Positions 32,918-41,474 of a DNA stretch of 64,000 nucleotides are shown in pieces (within the stretch, counting starts at the first letter, position 1; the number at the start of each line of letters is the position of its first letter). The translations under genes and the position numbers were made by a program. Origin of the DNA: Oscillospiraceae bacterium Marseille-Q3528 (GTDB lineage: Bacteria; Bacillota; Clostridia; Lachnospirales; Lachnospiraceae); contig JAGTTR010000011.1 in assembly GCA_018223385.1 (NCBI GenBank), forward strand, positions 53,834 to 117,833, given 5' to 3'. Under the pieces are notes generated by a model that had not been told where the DNA came from, made no database searches, and saw nothing but the letters and a program-made list of their open reading frames with translations.

Positions 32918-34966
32918 TTACTCTCCTTTATTTTCCTTGGCATCGTCACCGATGCTGTCTGCCAGTTCATCCTCCAGAAGAGAGGCTGCTCTTGCTTTCT
33001 TTTTCTTCTTTACGATGATCACAGCGGCCACTATGGCAGCGATCACCACCAGTACAAGGAGAATCTTTGCCCAGATGGGAAGCCCGCTCTTTGTGTCATC
33101 CGACATGTCATAATCATTCATATCCATATCATCATACACCGGTTCGGAGACGTACAGCGTCAGCTCCTTCTCCACCTCAGTCTTGTTCGTCTCGTTGTCC
33201 TCAAAGGAAATGATTGCCTTGATGATACCGTCATCAGTGGTGGGGGCCACACCGGTCAGCATCGTATCCACATTGCCGGTACCGCCGGACTGGATATTCC
33301 CCACAAAGGCCTCCCCGCCGGAGACACTGTCTCCCTCAAACCGGACAGATACATTATAAAGGGTCGTCTTACCGGTATTGTAAATGCTGAACATGACGTT
33401 GGATTCTGAACCCACATCAATGGAAGACGGCATCACCTCAGGCTCACTGATCTCATAGCGGGCCTCCTGATAAACCGGGATGGAAACACTGGAGCTGGCA
33501 GTGAATTCCTTCAGCTTCTCATCCTCATACTTCATATCAATATTGAGTACATAAGGCTTCTGGGCCAGGTCGGCCTTCGCCTTCATATCAATGACCAGGT
33601 CGGTCGTTCCGCCTGCCGGAATGCTCTCCACATAGATGGTACTGGAACCGGCCACCGGAAGAAATGCCTCATAGACAGCATCTGCATCTTTGCCTTCCGT
33701 TGCCGCCTTCAACGTAAACTCCACGTTGGAAACTGCCGTTCTCTTGGCTGTATTCTTCATGTGTACCGTCAGCGTGAAGTTATCGCCCGCCCGCACCTGT
33801 TCCGGATCTGTATCAAATCCTGTGACGATCAGACGGGGCGTGGATGTGGTGTCTCCCGTGCCGGACCCCGGCGCACCCACCGCCTTTACGTAAGTGTTCA
33901 GCGTGGTGTTCACCTGCTCTCCTGCGGAGTTGGTGTACTGCACGTTGAATGCAATCTTCTTATAACCGGATGTCACGTCCTTTCGTGTCCTGAAATTCCA
34001 GGTGATCTCCTGCCGTCTTTCCATGGCATCCCCGTTCACATTTTCTCCGGCCAGCCGGTCCAGCTTCACTGTATAGGAAGACTGCTCAATATCAAAGGGC
34101 CAGTTTTCCGGATCCGTATCCAGCACCGGTGTTACGATCACATCCATGGCATCCTCTTTCGCCATATTCACGATAGGAAGCACCACATTCACCCGCTGGC
34201 TGTACGTTGCCACCGGTGTCACCCAGTTGCCGCCCACCTGCACATAATCCGTCGGGGCCGGGAGTGTCGGCTCTTTGTCATCAGCAGGAGCGTTGGACAT
34301 ATCATATTTATCCAAAAGGCCTTTCACTCTGGACACATAGCCAGAAAGACCACTGTCTGAAATATAACCGTTCTCTCCAGCCTGTTTTTTTAACGTTGCG
34401 ATTGCCTCATCACGGACATTTTTTGCACCTTCCGTATCATAGGCATCCATCAAAATTCCCTCTGCATAGTCTTTGATTTCCTGGATAGCGCTTTCTCTCG
34501 TAACTTTTTCAGTAGAAGAATTACTGCCACCCGGGGTTTCACCGTTATTTCCACTGCCATTATTACCGTTATTAACACTGCCTTTCAAAGCCTCAGAAAC
34601 AATCCCCGCCATTTTTTCATCAGCAGATATGCCATCATTCTCCATCCACTTTTTTGAATCCCTCGTTTTTAAAAACTTCAATGCCGAAGCCTTCGCATCA
34701 TCCAGTTTTTTAATAGCTGCGGTCTTATCTGCAGCACTCAGACTGCTTTCATCAATTTGCTTTACCTTAGAATTATAAGAATCGGTAATTTCATTCTCAA
34801 TTCTTGTTCTGCATTCTTCCTTTGTCTCTTCCGTCGTTGTACTTCCGCTCTGGGACAACATCCTCTCAAGGCCTGCTCCGCCCACATTGGCAGCTGCTGC
34901 CTGCATGGGTGCCGTCAGCACAGCAGCACACACTCCGAGAACCAACAGTTTCTTATACACGCTCAT
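32918..34966 (-). CDS. Large exported CARDB-like protein with C-terminal membrane anchor (682 aa)
   Basis: A signal peptide (1-25, ends PMQAAAA) leads into a helical, charged N-terminal part (about 30-220) with an Asn/Gly-rich linker, then beta-rich repeats (about 235-600) resembling CARDB or archaeal S-layer-like domains (VTGFDTDPEQVRAGDNFTLT, PEVMPSSIDVGSESNVMFSI). The end is a transmembrane helix (LPIWAKILLVLVVIAAIVAA) with a KKKKK tail. Encoded between the ATPase (14-base overlap) and the permease (one-base gap), it is clearly a component of that exporter, probably capturing or shaping extracellular substrate. Confidence 0.82.
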   Translation of the reverse strand: MSVYKKLLVLGVCAAVLTAPMQAAAANVGGAGLERMLSQSGSTTTEETKEECRTRIENEITDSYNSKVKQIDESSLSAADKTAAIKKLDDAKASALKFLKTRDSKKWMENDGISADEKMAGIVSEALKGSVNNGNNGSGNNGETPGGSNSSTEKVTRESAIQEIKDYAEGILMDAYDTEGAKNVRDEAIATLKKQAGENGYISDSGLSGYVSRVKGLLDKYDMSNAPADDKEPTLPAPTDYVQVGGNWVTPVATYSQRVNVVLPIVNMAKEDAMDVIVTPVLDTDPENWPFDIEQSSYTVKLDRLAGENVNGDAMERRQEITWNFRTRKDVTSGYKKIAFNVQYTNSAGEQVNTTLNTYVKAVGAPGSGTGDTTSTPRLIVTGFDTDPEQVRAGDNFTLTVHMKNTAKRTAVSNVEFTLKAATEGKDADAVYEAFLPVAGSSTIYVESIPAGGTTDLVIDMKAKADLAQKPYVLNIDMKYEDEKLKEFTASSSVSIPVYQEARYEISEPEVMPSSIDVGSESNVMFSIYNTGKTTLYNVSVRFEGDSVSGGEAFVGNIQSGGTGNVDTMLTGVAPTTDDGIIKAIISFEDNETNKTEVEKELTLYVSEPVYDDMDMNDYDMSDDTKSGLPIWAKILLVLVVIAAIVAAVIIVKKKKKARAASLLEDELADSIGDDAKENKGE

Positions 34967-35771
34967 GTTTCATTTCCTCCCTGTATTCCTCACCATTCTC
35001 TATCTTCACGATCTTACCGTCGATAATATGAAAGATCCTGTCTGCAAATCCTGCCAGGTGGTTATCGTGGGTTACCATCACCAGTGTCTTGCCCTGCTCC
35101 CGCACGACCTTTTGCATCAGCTCCATGACCTCCGCGGAAGTCCGGGAGTCCAGGTTGCCCGTGGGCTCATCTGCAAAGATGATCTTCGGATCCACCACAA
35201 GCGCCCGGGCCACGCCGACGCGCTGCTGCTGTCCACCGGACATCTGGGTGGGCTTGTGGTGCATCTGCTTGGTCAGTCCCACCAGCTTTAACATCTCCTC
35301 TGCAGCTTTCATCCGTTTTGCCTTATTCTCTCCCCGGAATGTCAGCGGCAGTGCCACATTCTCCACAGCATCCATCGTGCCCAGCAGATTGAATGACTGA
35401 AAAATAAATCCCACATGATCCCGCCGGAAGGAAACCAGCTCATTTTCCGTCATTCGCTCCATATGATGTCCCTCGATGATGACCTCGCCCTTGGTGGGCT
35501 TCTCCAGACCGGCCAGCATGTTCAGCAGCGTGGATTTCCCTGAGCCTGATGTTCCGACGATAGAGCAGAACTCTCCTTCCCGTATCGTCAGATCCACGCC
35601 ATTCAGCGCAAACACCTTCGACTCTCCGATGGGATATACCTTATACAGCTTGCGCACCTGTATGACCGGCTTCCTTTCCTGATTCTGTACTTCTGTTTTT
35701 CCCGCTTCCTGTTCTGCCAAAGAAGTGTCCTCCCCTTCTCTTTCCCTGTATCTTTGCCGGTCTCTCTGCAT
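34953..35771 (-). CDS. ABC transporter ATP-binding protein (MacB/LolD type)
   Basis: This 272-residue ATPase has Walker A GTSGSGKST (~73), the signature [15 protein letters not shown], Walker B IIFADEPTGNLD and the H-loop VTHDNHLA. A charged N-terminal extension of about 35 residues (RDRQRYREREGED) is unusual for the family. It energises the MacB-like permease at 31489. The gene is first in the operon; its stop overlaps the start of the CARDB-like gene by 14 bases. Confidence 0.92.
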   Translation of the reverse strand: MQRDRQRYREREGEDTSLAEQEAGKTEVQNQERKPVIQVRKLYKVYPIGESKVFALNGVDLTIREGEFCSIVGTSGSGKSTLLNMLAGLEKPTKGEVIIEGHHMERMTENELVSFRRDHVGFIFQSFNLLGTMDAVENVALPLTFRGENKAKRMKAAEEMLKLVGLTKQMHHKPTQMSGGQQQRVGVARALVVDPKIIFADEPTGNLDSRTSAEVMELMQKVVREQGKTLVMVTHDNHLAGFADRIFHIIDGKIVKIENGEEYREEMKHERV

Positions 35772-35902
35772 ATAGCGTCTGCCCCCGGATGATACTATTG
35801 GATTTAGTATAGCATATCCACAGGTTCCATCGATATCCTCTTTTTGAACGTTTTCTTACAAATTTCTTAACTGCTTTTCCGGTATTTTCACATACAGACA
35901 TC

Positions 35903-35950
35903 AAAAACCCGCCGAAGAGTGCCTGTTACCGAGCATCTCTCCGGCGGGTT
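35903..35950 (-). terminator. Terminator of glyA
   Basis: On the minus strand AACCCGCCG and CGGCGGGTT pair and run into TTTTTG. It lies 45 bases after the glyA stop and before the ABC exporter operon. Confidence 0.82.
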
Positions 35951-35994
35951 CCTTATTTTATCAGCTTTTCCTGTGTCGATCAACCGTGCCGCGA

Positions 35995-37236
35995 TTATCC
36001 CACCAGCGGATGGCTGTCTGTGATCTTCCTGATCATTGCTTTTGCCTTCTCTTCGTTGGCATCTGCATCTTTCAGCATCAGGGTGATGGCCTCTGCGATC
36101 TGATCCATATCCTCCTCATTGACACCGCGGGAAGTAACTGCCGGGCTGCCCAGACGCAGACCGCTGGTGACGAACGGAGACTGCGGGTCATTGGGGATGG
36201 TGTTCTTGTTGCAGGTAATGTTGGCACGCTCCAGAAGCTTCTCTGCCTCTTTGCCGGTGAGCCCCACGCTTGTCAGATCCACCAGCATCAGATGATTGTC
36301 TGTGCCGCCGGATACGATCTTGATCCCGCGTTTCATCAGACCGTCTGCCAGTGCTGCCGCATTCTTCTTTACCTGCACCATATAATCCTTATAGTCATCG
36401 CTTAAGGCTTCCTTCAGGCATACGGCTTTCGCTGCGATCACGTGCATGAGCGGGCCGCCCTGGATGCCGGGGAAAATAGCCTTGTTGAAGTTGAACTTCT
36501 TAGCCGCCTCTTCATTTGCCAGGATCATGCCGCCTCTCGGCCCACGAAGGGTCTTGTGGGTGGTGGTCGTTACCACGTCCGCATACGGGAACGGGCTGGG
36601 ATGAAGACCGGTTGCCACCAGACCTGCAATGTGGGCAATGTCTACCATCAGGTATGCGCCTACTTCATCGCAGATTTCACGGAATTTCTTGAAATCAATC
36701 GTTCTCGCATAGGCGCTGGCACCTGCCACAATCATCTTCGGTTTGCATTCCAGTGCAAGTTTTCTCACCTCGTCATAATCAATGAAGCCCTGATCGTTGA
36801 CGCCGTAAGGAACCACATGGAAATATTTTCCGGACATGTTCACCGGACTTCCGTGAGACAGGTGTCCGCCATGGTCAAGACTCATGCCCATGAAGGTATC
36901 GCCAGGCTCCATCATGGCAAAGAAACAAGCCATATTGGCCTGGGCACCGGAATGTGGCTGTACGTTGGCATAATCACAGCCAAACAGCTTTTTGGCACGC
37001 TCGATGGCAAGTGTCTCCACCACATCCACGTTCTCACATCCGCCGTAATACCGCTTTCCCGGATATCCTTCTGCATATTTATTGGTCAGAGGGCTTCCCA
37101 TGGCTGCCATCACGGCCTTGCTGACCCAGTTTTCTGACGCAATCAGCTCGATGTGGCTGTTCTGTCTCTGCAGCTCATCATCGATCGCTTTCGCTATTTC
37201 AGGATCCACTTTCTGGATTTCATCAAAACTGTACAT
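35995..37236 (-). CDS. glyA: Serine hydroxymethyltransferase
   Basis: This 413-residue PLP enzyme interconverts serine and glycine and feeds methylene-tetrahydrofolate to thymidylate and purine synthesis. The PLP lysine lies in [19 protein letters not shown] (~225); [20 protein letters not shown] and [13 protein letters not shown] are typical substrate/PLP regions. Length is normal. It has its own promoter (37281-37309) and terminator, so it is monocistronic. Confidence 0.97.
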   Translation of the reverse strand: MYSFDEIQKVDPEIAKAIDDELQRQNSHIELIASENWVSKAVMAAMGSPLTNKYAEGYPGKRYYGGCENVDVVETLAIERAKKLFGCDYANVQPHSGAQANMACFFAMMEPGDTFMGMSLDHGGHLSHGSPVNMSGKYFHVVPYGVNDQGFIDYDEVRKLALECKPKMIVAGASAYARTIDFKKFREICDEVGAYLMVDIAHIAGLVATGLHPSPFPYADVVTTTTHKTLRGPRGGMILANEEAAKKFNFNKAIFPGIQGGPLMHVIAAKAVCLKEALSDDYKDYMVQVKKNAAALADGLMKRGIKIVSGGTDNHLMLVDLTSVGLTGKEAEKLLERANITCNKNTIPNDPQSPFVTSGLRLGSPAVTSRGVNEEDMDQIAEAITLMLKDADANEEKAKAMIRKITDSHPLVG

Positions 37237-37280
37237 ATCCTGTCTCCTCCATTTCTTTTCCCTTCGGAAATTTGTTTTTT

Positions 37281-37309
37281 ATTATAGCACCACGTTAATA
37301 TAATAGCAA
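37281..37309 (-). promoter_or_regulatory. Promoter of glyA
   Basis: On the minus strand TTGCTA (37309-37304) and TATAAT (37286-37281) are 17 bases apart, about 45 bases before the glyA start codon. Confidence 0.75.
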
Positions 37310-37368
37310 AGTATTTCTTTTCCCACTTTCTTTGATTCCTTTTCCGTAATGTGTTACTATGATGTAAG

Positions 37369-37427
37369 TGTCAAAAGTCTGAAATGCGATTGTGCTTGCA
37401 CAAATGAGCAATTCAGACTTATTGACA
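37369..37427. repeat. Stem-loop element upstream of the DUF1294 gene
   Basis: TGTCAA and AAGTCTGAA pair with TTCAGACTT and TTGACA, with GTGC-TT-GCAC at the tip. It is reminiscent of arms in the two repeat families but is not a clear copy of either. Together with the family 2 fragment at 37551 it occupies most of the gene-free stretch 37310-37614. A 70-codon frame across this region looks accidental. Confidence 0.5.
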
Positions 37428-37550
37428 CGCCGAACACCGAAAACGTAATAAAATGTCGGGTATACGGCATTTTATGGGAGTTTGAGGTGGGCGAGAATTG
37501 CGCGAATTGCGCAGCAATGCAGCAATTCAAATACATCAATGAAGCCCCCA

Positions 37551-37593
37551 CATTCGCATAAAAGTGGGATGGCAATCCCACGATATGCGAATG
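37551..37593 (+). repeat. Structured repeat, family 2, fragment (nested hairpin)
   Basis: CATTCGCATA (37551-37560) pairs with TATGCGAATG (37584-37593), and inside it GTGGGAT-GGCA-ATCCCAC. The same module with altered but still paired bases is found at 40018-40224, 49231-49400 and 56286-56407. Confidence 0.65.
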
Positions 37594-37614
37594 TGAAAGA
37601 AAGGAGTCCTTCTT

Positions 37615-37893
37615 ATGCCGTCATTTACCCGTATTGTTTTCATTTATCTTGTCATCATCAACCTGATCGCCTTTTTGCTCATGGCCATGGACAAATCCCG
37701 GGCACGAAAGCATCAGTGGCGCATCCCGGAGAAAACGCTGTTTCTGTCGGCAATCCTGGGCGGTAGCATCGGCGCCATCGCTGGCATGTATACCTTCCAT
37801 CACAAGACCAGACACTGGTATTTTGTCATCGGTATGCCTGCCATTCTGATCCTGCAGGTGGTTTTAGCAGTGTGGATTTGCAGCCGTTCTTAA
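37615..37893 (+). CDS. DUF1294 small membrane protein (92 aa)
   Basis: This three-helix protein contains the DUF1294 pattern: AMDKSRARKHQWRIPEKTLF, ILGGSIGAIAGMYTFHHKTR and HWYFVIGMPAILILQ. ATG follows AAAGGAG. It is alone on the plus strand between glyA and aspS. Function of the family is unknown. Confidence 0.85.
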   Translation: MPSFTRIVFIYLVIINLIAFLLMAMDKSRARKHQWRIPEKTLFLSAILGGSIGAIAGMYTFHHKTRHWYFVIGMPAILILQVVLAVWICSRS

Positions 37894-38093
37894 CCCGCAG
37901 GACTTTCTGGCGTTAGTTTTCGGATTTTCTTCCTGCGCTGAACCACTCTTGTGATATTTCGTCTATCCCACCGCAGTGCGTCTACATTTTACTTCGGGCA
38001 ACGTATAACATATACCCTCCAGCTTGTTACATCCCTGTGGCGCATTTCCTGTTTCACAGCAAATCGTTTCTGATAAGCAATTTTCTACCCTAC

Positions 38094-38145
38094 AAAAAGC
38101 TCCCGCATCGTCAGGCATCATCCCCAACTTTGCGGAAGCTTTTTC
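38094..38145. terminator. Terminator of aspS
   Basis: AAAAAGCT.CCGCA and TGCGG.AGCTTTTT pair around a 28-base loop, with A and T tracts on both sides. It can end both aspS and the DUF1294 gene. The remaining part of 37894-38186 shows nothing else. Confidence 0.75.
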
Positions 38146-38186
38146 TTACCCCGTTTTTTCAACAGGTTTTCTTTCTTTTTCTGAGA

Positions 38187-39998
38187 TTATTCTTCTGTCT
38201 TTTTCTCGTCCTGTTTTTTCTCGATGACAGCGATATCCAACTCTGCCAGCTGCTTCGGATCTACCACATCCGGCGCTCCGGACATGAGGCAGGAAGCATC
38301 CTTCACCTTCGGGAAGGCGATGACTTCACGGATAGAGTCCTCTTTTGCCATGAGCATGATGAGACGATCCAGGCCGTAAGCCAGTCCTGCGTGAGGCGGA
38401 ACACCGTATTTGAAGGCATCCAGAAGGAAACCGAACTGGTTCTGTGCCTGCTCCTTGGTGAAGCCCAGCACCTCGAACATCTTGGACTGGATGTCGTTCT
38501 GGTGGATTCGGATGCTGCCGCCGCCGATCTCGGTACCGTTGAGGGTAATGTCGTAAGCTTTCGCACGGACAGCGCCCGGATCGGTGTCGATCTTGTCCAG
38601 ATCCTCTTCCATGGGCATGGTAAACGGATGGTGCATGGCAACGAAACGATTCTGCTCCTCAGACCACTCCAGCAGCGGGAACTCGGTGATCCACAGGAAC
38701 TTGTACTCGTCTTTATGCAGCAGTCCCAGGTTTTTGGCGATCTCCAGACGCAATGCGCCCAGCACATCCCATACAACTTTGTTCTTGTCTGCGGCGAACA
38801 GAAGCAGGTCACCCGGCTTTCCGTCCATGGCTACCACCAGGGCGTGCAACTCTTCCTCGGTCATGAATTTGGCAAAGGAAGATTTGTAGCTGCCGTCCTC
38901 GTTGATGCACAGGTATGCAAGGCCCTTGGCACCATAGGTTTTTGCAAACTCTACCAGGGCGTCGATCTTCTTTCTCGGCATGCTGCCCTGTCCCTCGGCG
39001 TTGATGCCGCGCACAGTGCCGCCGTTGGCCAGCGCACCGGTGAATACGCCGAAGCCGCAGTCTTTTACAATATCAGATACATTTTTCAGTTCCATGCCAA
39101 AACGGGTGTCCGGCTTGTCGGAACCGAAACGGTCCATGGCTTCCTGCCAGGTCATCCGCGGGATGGGAAGCTGCACGTCCACACCAATGGCCTCCTTGAA
39201 GATCCGGGCCAGCAGACGCTCATTGACATCAATGACATCATCAATGTCCACGAAAGACAGCTCCATATCGATCTGGGTAAATTCCGGCTGACGGTCCGCA
39301 CGCAGATCCTCGTCACGGAAGCATTTGGCCAGCTGGAAGTAACGGTCATAACCGGAGCACATCAAAAGCTGCTTGAACAGCTGGGGAGACTGGGGCAGTG
39401 CATAGAAACTACCCGGATGCACACGGCTCGGTACCAGATAGTCTCTGGCTCCCTCGGGGGTGCTCTTAATCAGGATGGGGGTCTCGATCTCCAGGAATCC
39501 CTCGTCTGCCAGGAATTTCCGAACCTCGGTTGCCACCTTGCTCCGCAGCATCAGGTTGCGCTGCAGGTTCGGACGGCGCAGATCCAGGTAACGGTATTTC
39601 AGGCGCAGCTCGTCCTTGGTCTGAATGTTCTCCTCGATGGGGAACGGCGGTGTCTCGGACTCGGACAGGATCCGCAGCTCATGGGCCTGCACCTCGATAT
39701 CACCGGTTGCCAGATTTTCATTTACCGCACCGGCACGGGCGATGACCTTACCGGTAACAGCAACCACGAACTCACTTCTTAAAGTAGCTGCCTTCTCCAT
39801 TCCGGCCTCGGATACATCGTTGCTGTCAAATACAATCTGTAAAATACCGGAGCGATCCCGCAGATCGATGAAAATCAGGTTTCCCAGATTTCTTCTCTTC
39901 TGCACCCATCCCATGACGGTAACGATCTCGCCGATATTTGCTTTCGACACTTCTGTACATCTGTGGCTTCTCTTCATGCCACGCATGGACTCTGCCAT
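38187..39998 (-). CDS. aspS: Aspartyl-tRNA synthetase
   Basis: This 603-residue class II enzyme charges tRNA-Asp. An N-terminal OB-fold anticodon domain (about 1-110, VMGWVQKRRNLGNLIFIDLR) is followed by the catalytic domain with motif 2 FRDEDLRADRQPEFTQIDME (~220) and motif 3 GLAYGLDRLIML (~540), interrupted by the GAD insert of bacterial AspRS (~285-420). ATG follows AGGAGG. It closes the block that begins with secDF/recJ. I found no T-box leader upstream. Confidence 0.97.
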   Translation of the reverse strand: MAESMRGMKRSHRCTEVSKANIGEIVTVMGWVQKRRNLGNLIFIDLRDRSGILQIVFDSNDVSEAGMEKAATLRSEFVVAVTGKVIARAGAVNENLATGDIEVQAHELRILSESETPPFPIEENIQTKDELRLKYRYLDLRRPNLQRNLMLRSKVATEVRKFLADEGFLEIETPILIKSTPEGARDYLVPSRVHPGSFYALPQSPQLFKQLLMCSGYDRYFQLAKCFRDEDLRADRQPEFTQIDMELSFVDIDDVIDVNERLLARIFKEAIGVDVQLPIPRMTWQEAMDRFGSDKPDTRFGMELKNVSDIVKDCGFGVFTGALANGGTVRGINAEGQGSMPRKKIDALVEFAKTYGAKGLAYLCINEDGSYKSSFAKFMTEEELHALVVAMDGKPGDLLLFAADKNKVVWDVLGALRLEIAKNLGLLHKDEYKFLWITEFPLLEWSEEQNRFVAMHHPFTMPMEEDLDKIDTDPGAVRAKAYDITLNGTEIGGGSIRIHQNDIQSKMFEVLGFTKEQAQNQFGFLLDAFKYGVPPHAGLAYGLDRLIMLMAKEDSIREVIAFPKVKDASCLMSGAPDVVDPKQLAELDIAVIEKKQDEKKTEE

Positions 39999-40017
39999 TT
40001 CTCTTCCTCCTCATTAT

Positions 40018-40224
40018 ATATTATGATGCCAGGGCCAAAAAGTCTAAGCCCACATGAGCTTGCTCATAAGTGGGTGAAAGGTCTTGAGGCCCGCCCCGAT
40101 ATGAGTATAAAAGTAGGATAGCAATCCCACGATATGCGAATAATGGCAAGGATTGTGGGAGTGCATAGCACGGAACAATCCGTAGCCATCAAAGCCGGGG
40201 GCTTTTGACCTCAACATCATATTA
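40018..40224 (+). repeat. Structured repeat, family 2, copy F1
   Basis: TATTATGATG at the left and CATCATATTA at the right pair as outer arms. Inside are GTAGGAT.GCAATCCCAC followed by GATATGCGAAT, and the arm GGATTGT-ggga-GTGC-ata-GCAC-gga-ACAATCC. An extra 35-base hairpin (CCCAC.TGAGCTTGCTCA.GTGGG) is present as in copy F2. It fills the gap between aspS and hisS. Confidence 0.7.
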
Positions 40225-40232
40225 TCAAAATA

Positions 40233-41474
40233 TCAGAACAACCCTGCAATTTTATCCAACGCCACTTCCACCTGCTCGCCGGTTTCCATGTCTTTTACGT
40301 GGGCCAGATTATTTTCCAGCTCCTCGCTGCCGATGATGACGGTCTTCTTTGCGCCGATCTTGTTGGCATATTTCATCTGGGCCTTGACGCTGCGATCCAT
40401 GTAATCGGTCTCCACAATGACACCGTGGCTGCGGATCTCATTGACCAGCTTGTATGCCCGGGCCTTGGCATCTTTTCCAAGGATGCCCACATACAGTGCC
40501 ACCGGATCCTGGGGCGGCAGCTCCACACCTTCCCGTTCCAGGAAATATAAAATACGCTCGATGCCCATGCCGAAACCAACGGAAGGGATGTCCTGCTTCT
40601 CGTCGATCTCGTGGATCAGGCCGTCGTACCGGCCGCCGCCGCACAGGGTAAAGCCATCCTCGTTGACGAACTCAAACACGGTCTTCGTATAGTAATCCAG
40701 GCCGCGCACGATACCGGTATCGATCTCGTAGGGAATATTCAGCTCGTTTAACAGGCTCTGCAGCTCCTCGAAGTGCTCCCGGCACTCGTCATCCAGATAG
40801 TCAATGGTCCTAGGGGCATCTGCCACAATGGCCTTGCACGTCTCCACCTTACAGTCAATGACACGTAACGGGTTCTTCTGCATCCGCTCCCGACAGGTGG
40901 GACACAGAGACTCCTCATGCTTTTTCAGGTAAGCCAGCAGTGCCTCGTTGTACGTCTTCCGGCAGTTTTTGCAGCCGATGCTGTTGATGTGCAGCTTGGC
41001 ATCTTTCAGGCCCAGTTTTTTGATGAGGGTGGTCACCAGCGTGATCAGCTCCACCTCGGCCAGGGGACTCTTGGATCCCACAAACTCCACGCCAAACTGG
41101 TGGTGCTGACGAAGTCTTCCGCTCTGGGGCTTCTCATAACGGAACGCCTGGGTCACATAATATAACTTGGTGGGCGCCGGCTGGGCATACATGTTGTGCT
41201 CCAGATAAGCACGCATGACGCCTGAGGTTCCCTCCGGTTTCAGCGTAATGCTCCGGTCGCCTTTGTCTTTGAAGGTGTACATCTCCTTCTGTACCACATC
41301 GGTGGTCTCGCCCACACCGCGCTGAAACAGCACCGTGTGCTCAAACATCGGTGTGATGATCTCTGTCATATTGTAGGTTTTCGCCAGATCCCGGGCAATC
41401 TTCTCCACCACTGCCCGCTTGTGCATGTTTTCGCCGTACCAGTCCTGTACGCCTCTGGGTGCCTGTGTAATCAT
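40233..41474 (-). CDS. hisS: Histidyl-tRNA synthetase
   Basis: This 413-residue class II synthetase starts [15 protein letters not shown]. Visible are motif 2 ([20 protein letters not shown]), the HisA signature [14 protein letters not shown] and [10 protein letters not shown], and motif 3 [11 protein letters not shown] (~300). A C-terminal anticodon-binding domain follows. The start overlaps the hemZ stop (ATGA), giving translational coupling. It is followed by a family 2 repeat, then aspS. Confidence 0.97.
   Translation of the reverse strand: MITQAPRGVQDWYGENMHKRAVVEKIARDLAKTYNMTEIITPMFEHTVLFQRGVGETTDVVQKEMYTFKDKGDRSITLKPEGTSGVMRAYLEHNMYAQPAPTKLYYVTQAFRYEKPQSGRLRQHHQFGVEFVGSKSPLAEVELITLVTTLIKKLGLKDAKLHINSIGCKNCRKTYNEALLAYLKKHEESLCPTCRERMQKNPLRVIDCKVETCKAIVADAPRTIDYLDDECREHFEELQSLLNELNIPYEIDTGIVRGLDYYTKTVFEFVNEDGFTLCGGGRYDGLIHEIDEKQDIPSVGFGMGIERILYFLEREGVELPPQDPVALYVGILGKDAKARAYKLVNEIRSHGVIVETDYMDRSVKAQMKYANKIGAKKTVIIGSEELENNLAHVKDMETGEQVEVALDKIAGLF

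Noticed and set aside
37349..37561. Seventy-codon frame upstream of the DUF1294 gene
   Set aside because: It runs through stem-loop repeats, has no ribosome site and encodes no recognisable pattern.
39999..40232. T-box or other amino-acid riboswitch before aspS or hisS
   Set aside because: I found no T-box sequence or antiterminator there; the space is filled by a family 2 repeat and hisS is coupled to hemZ.
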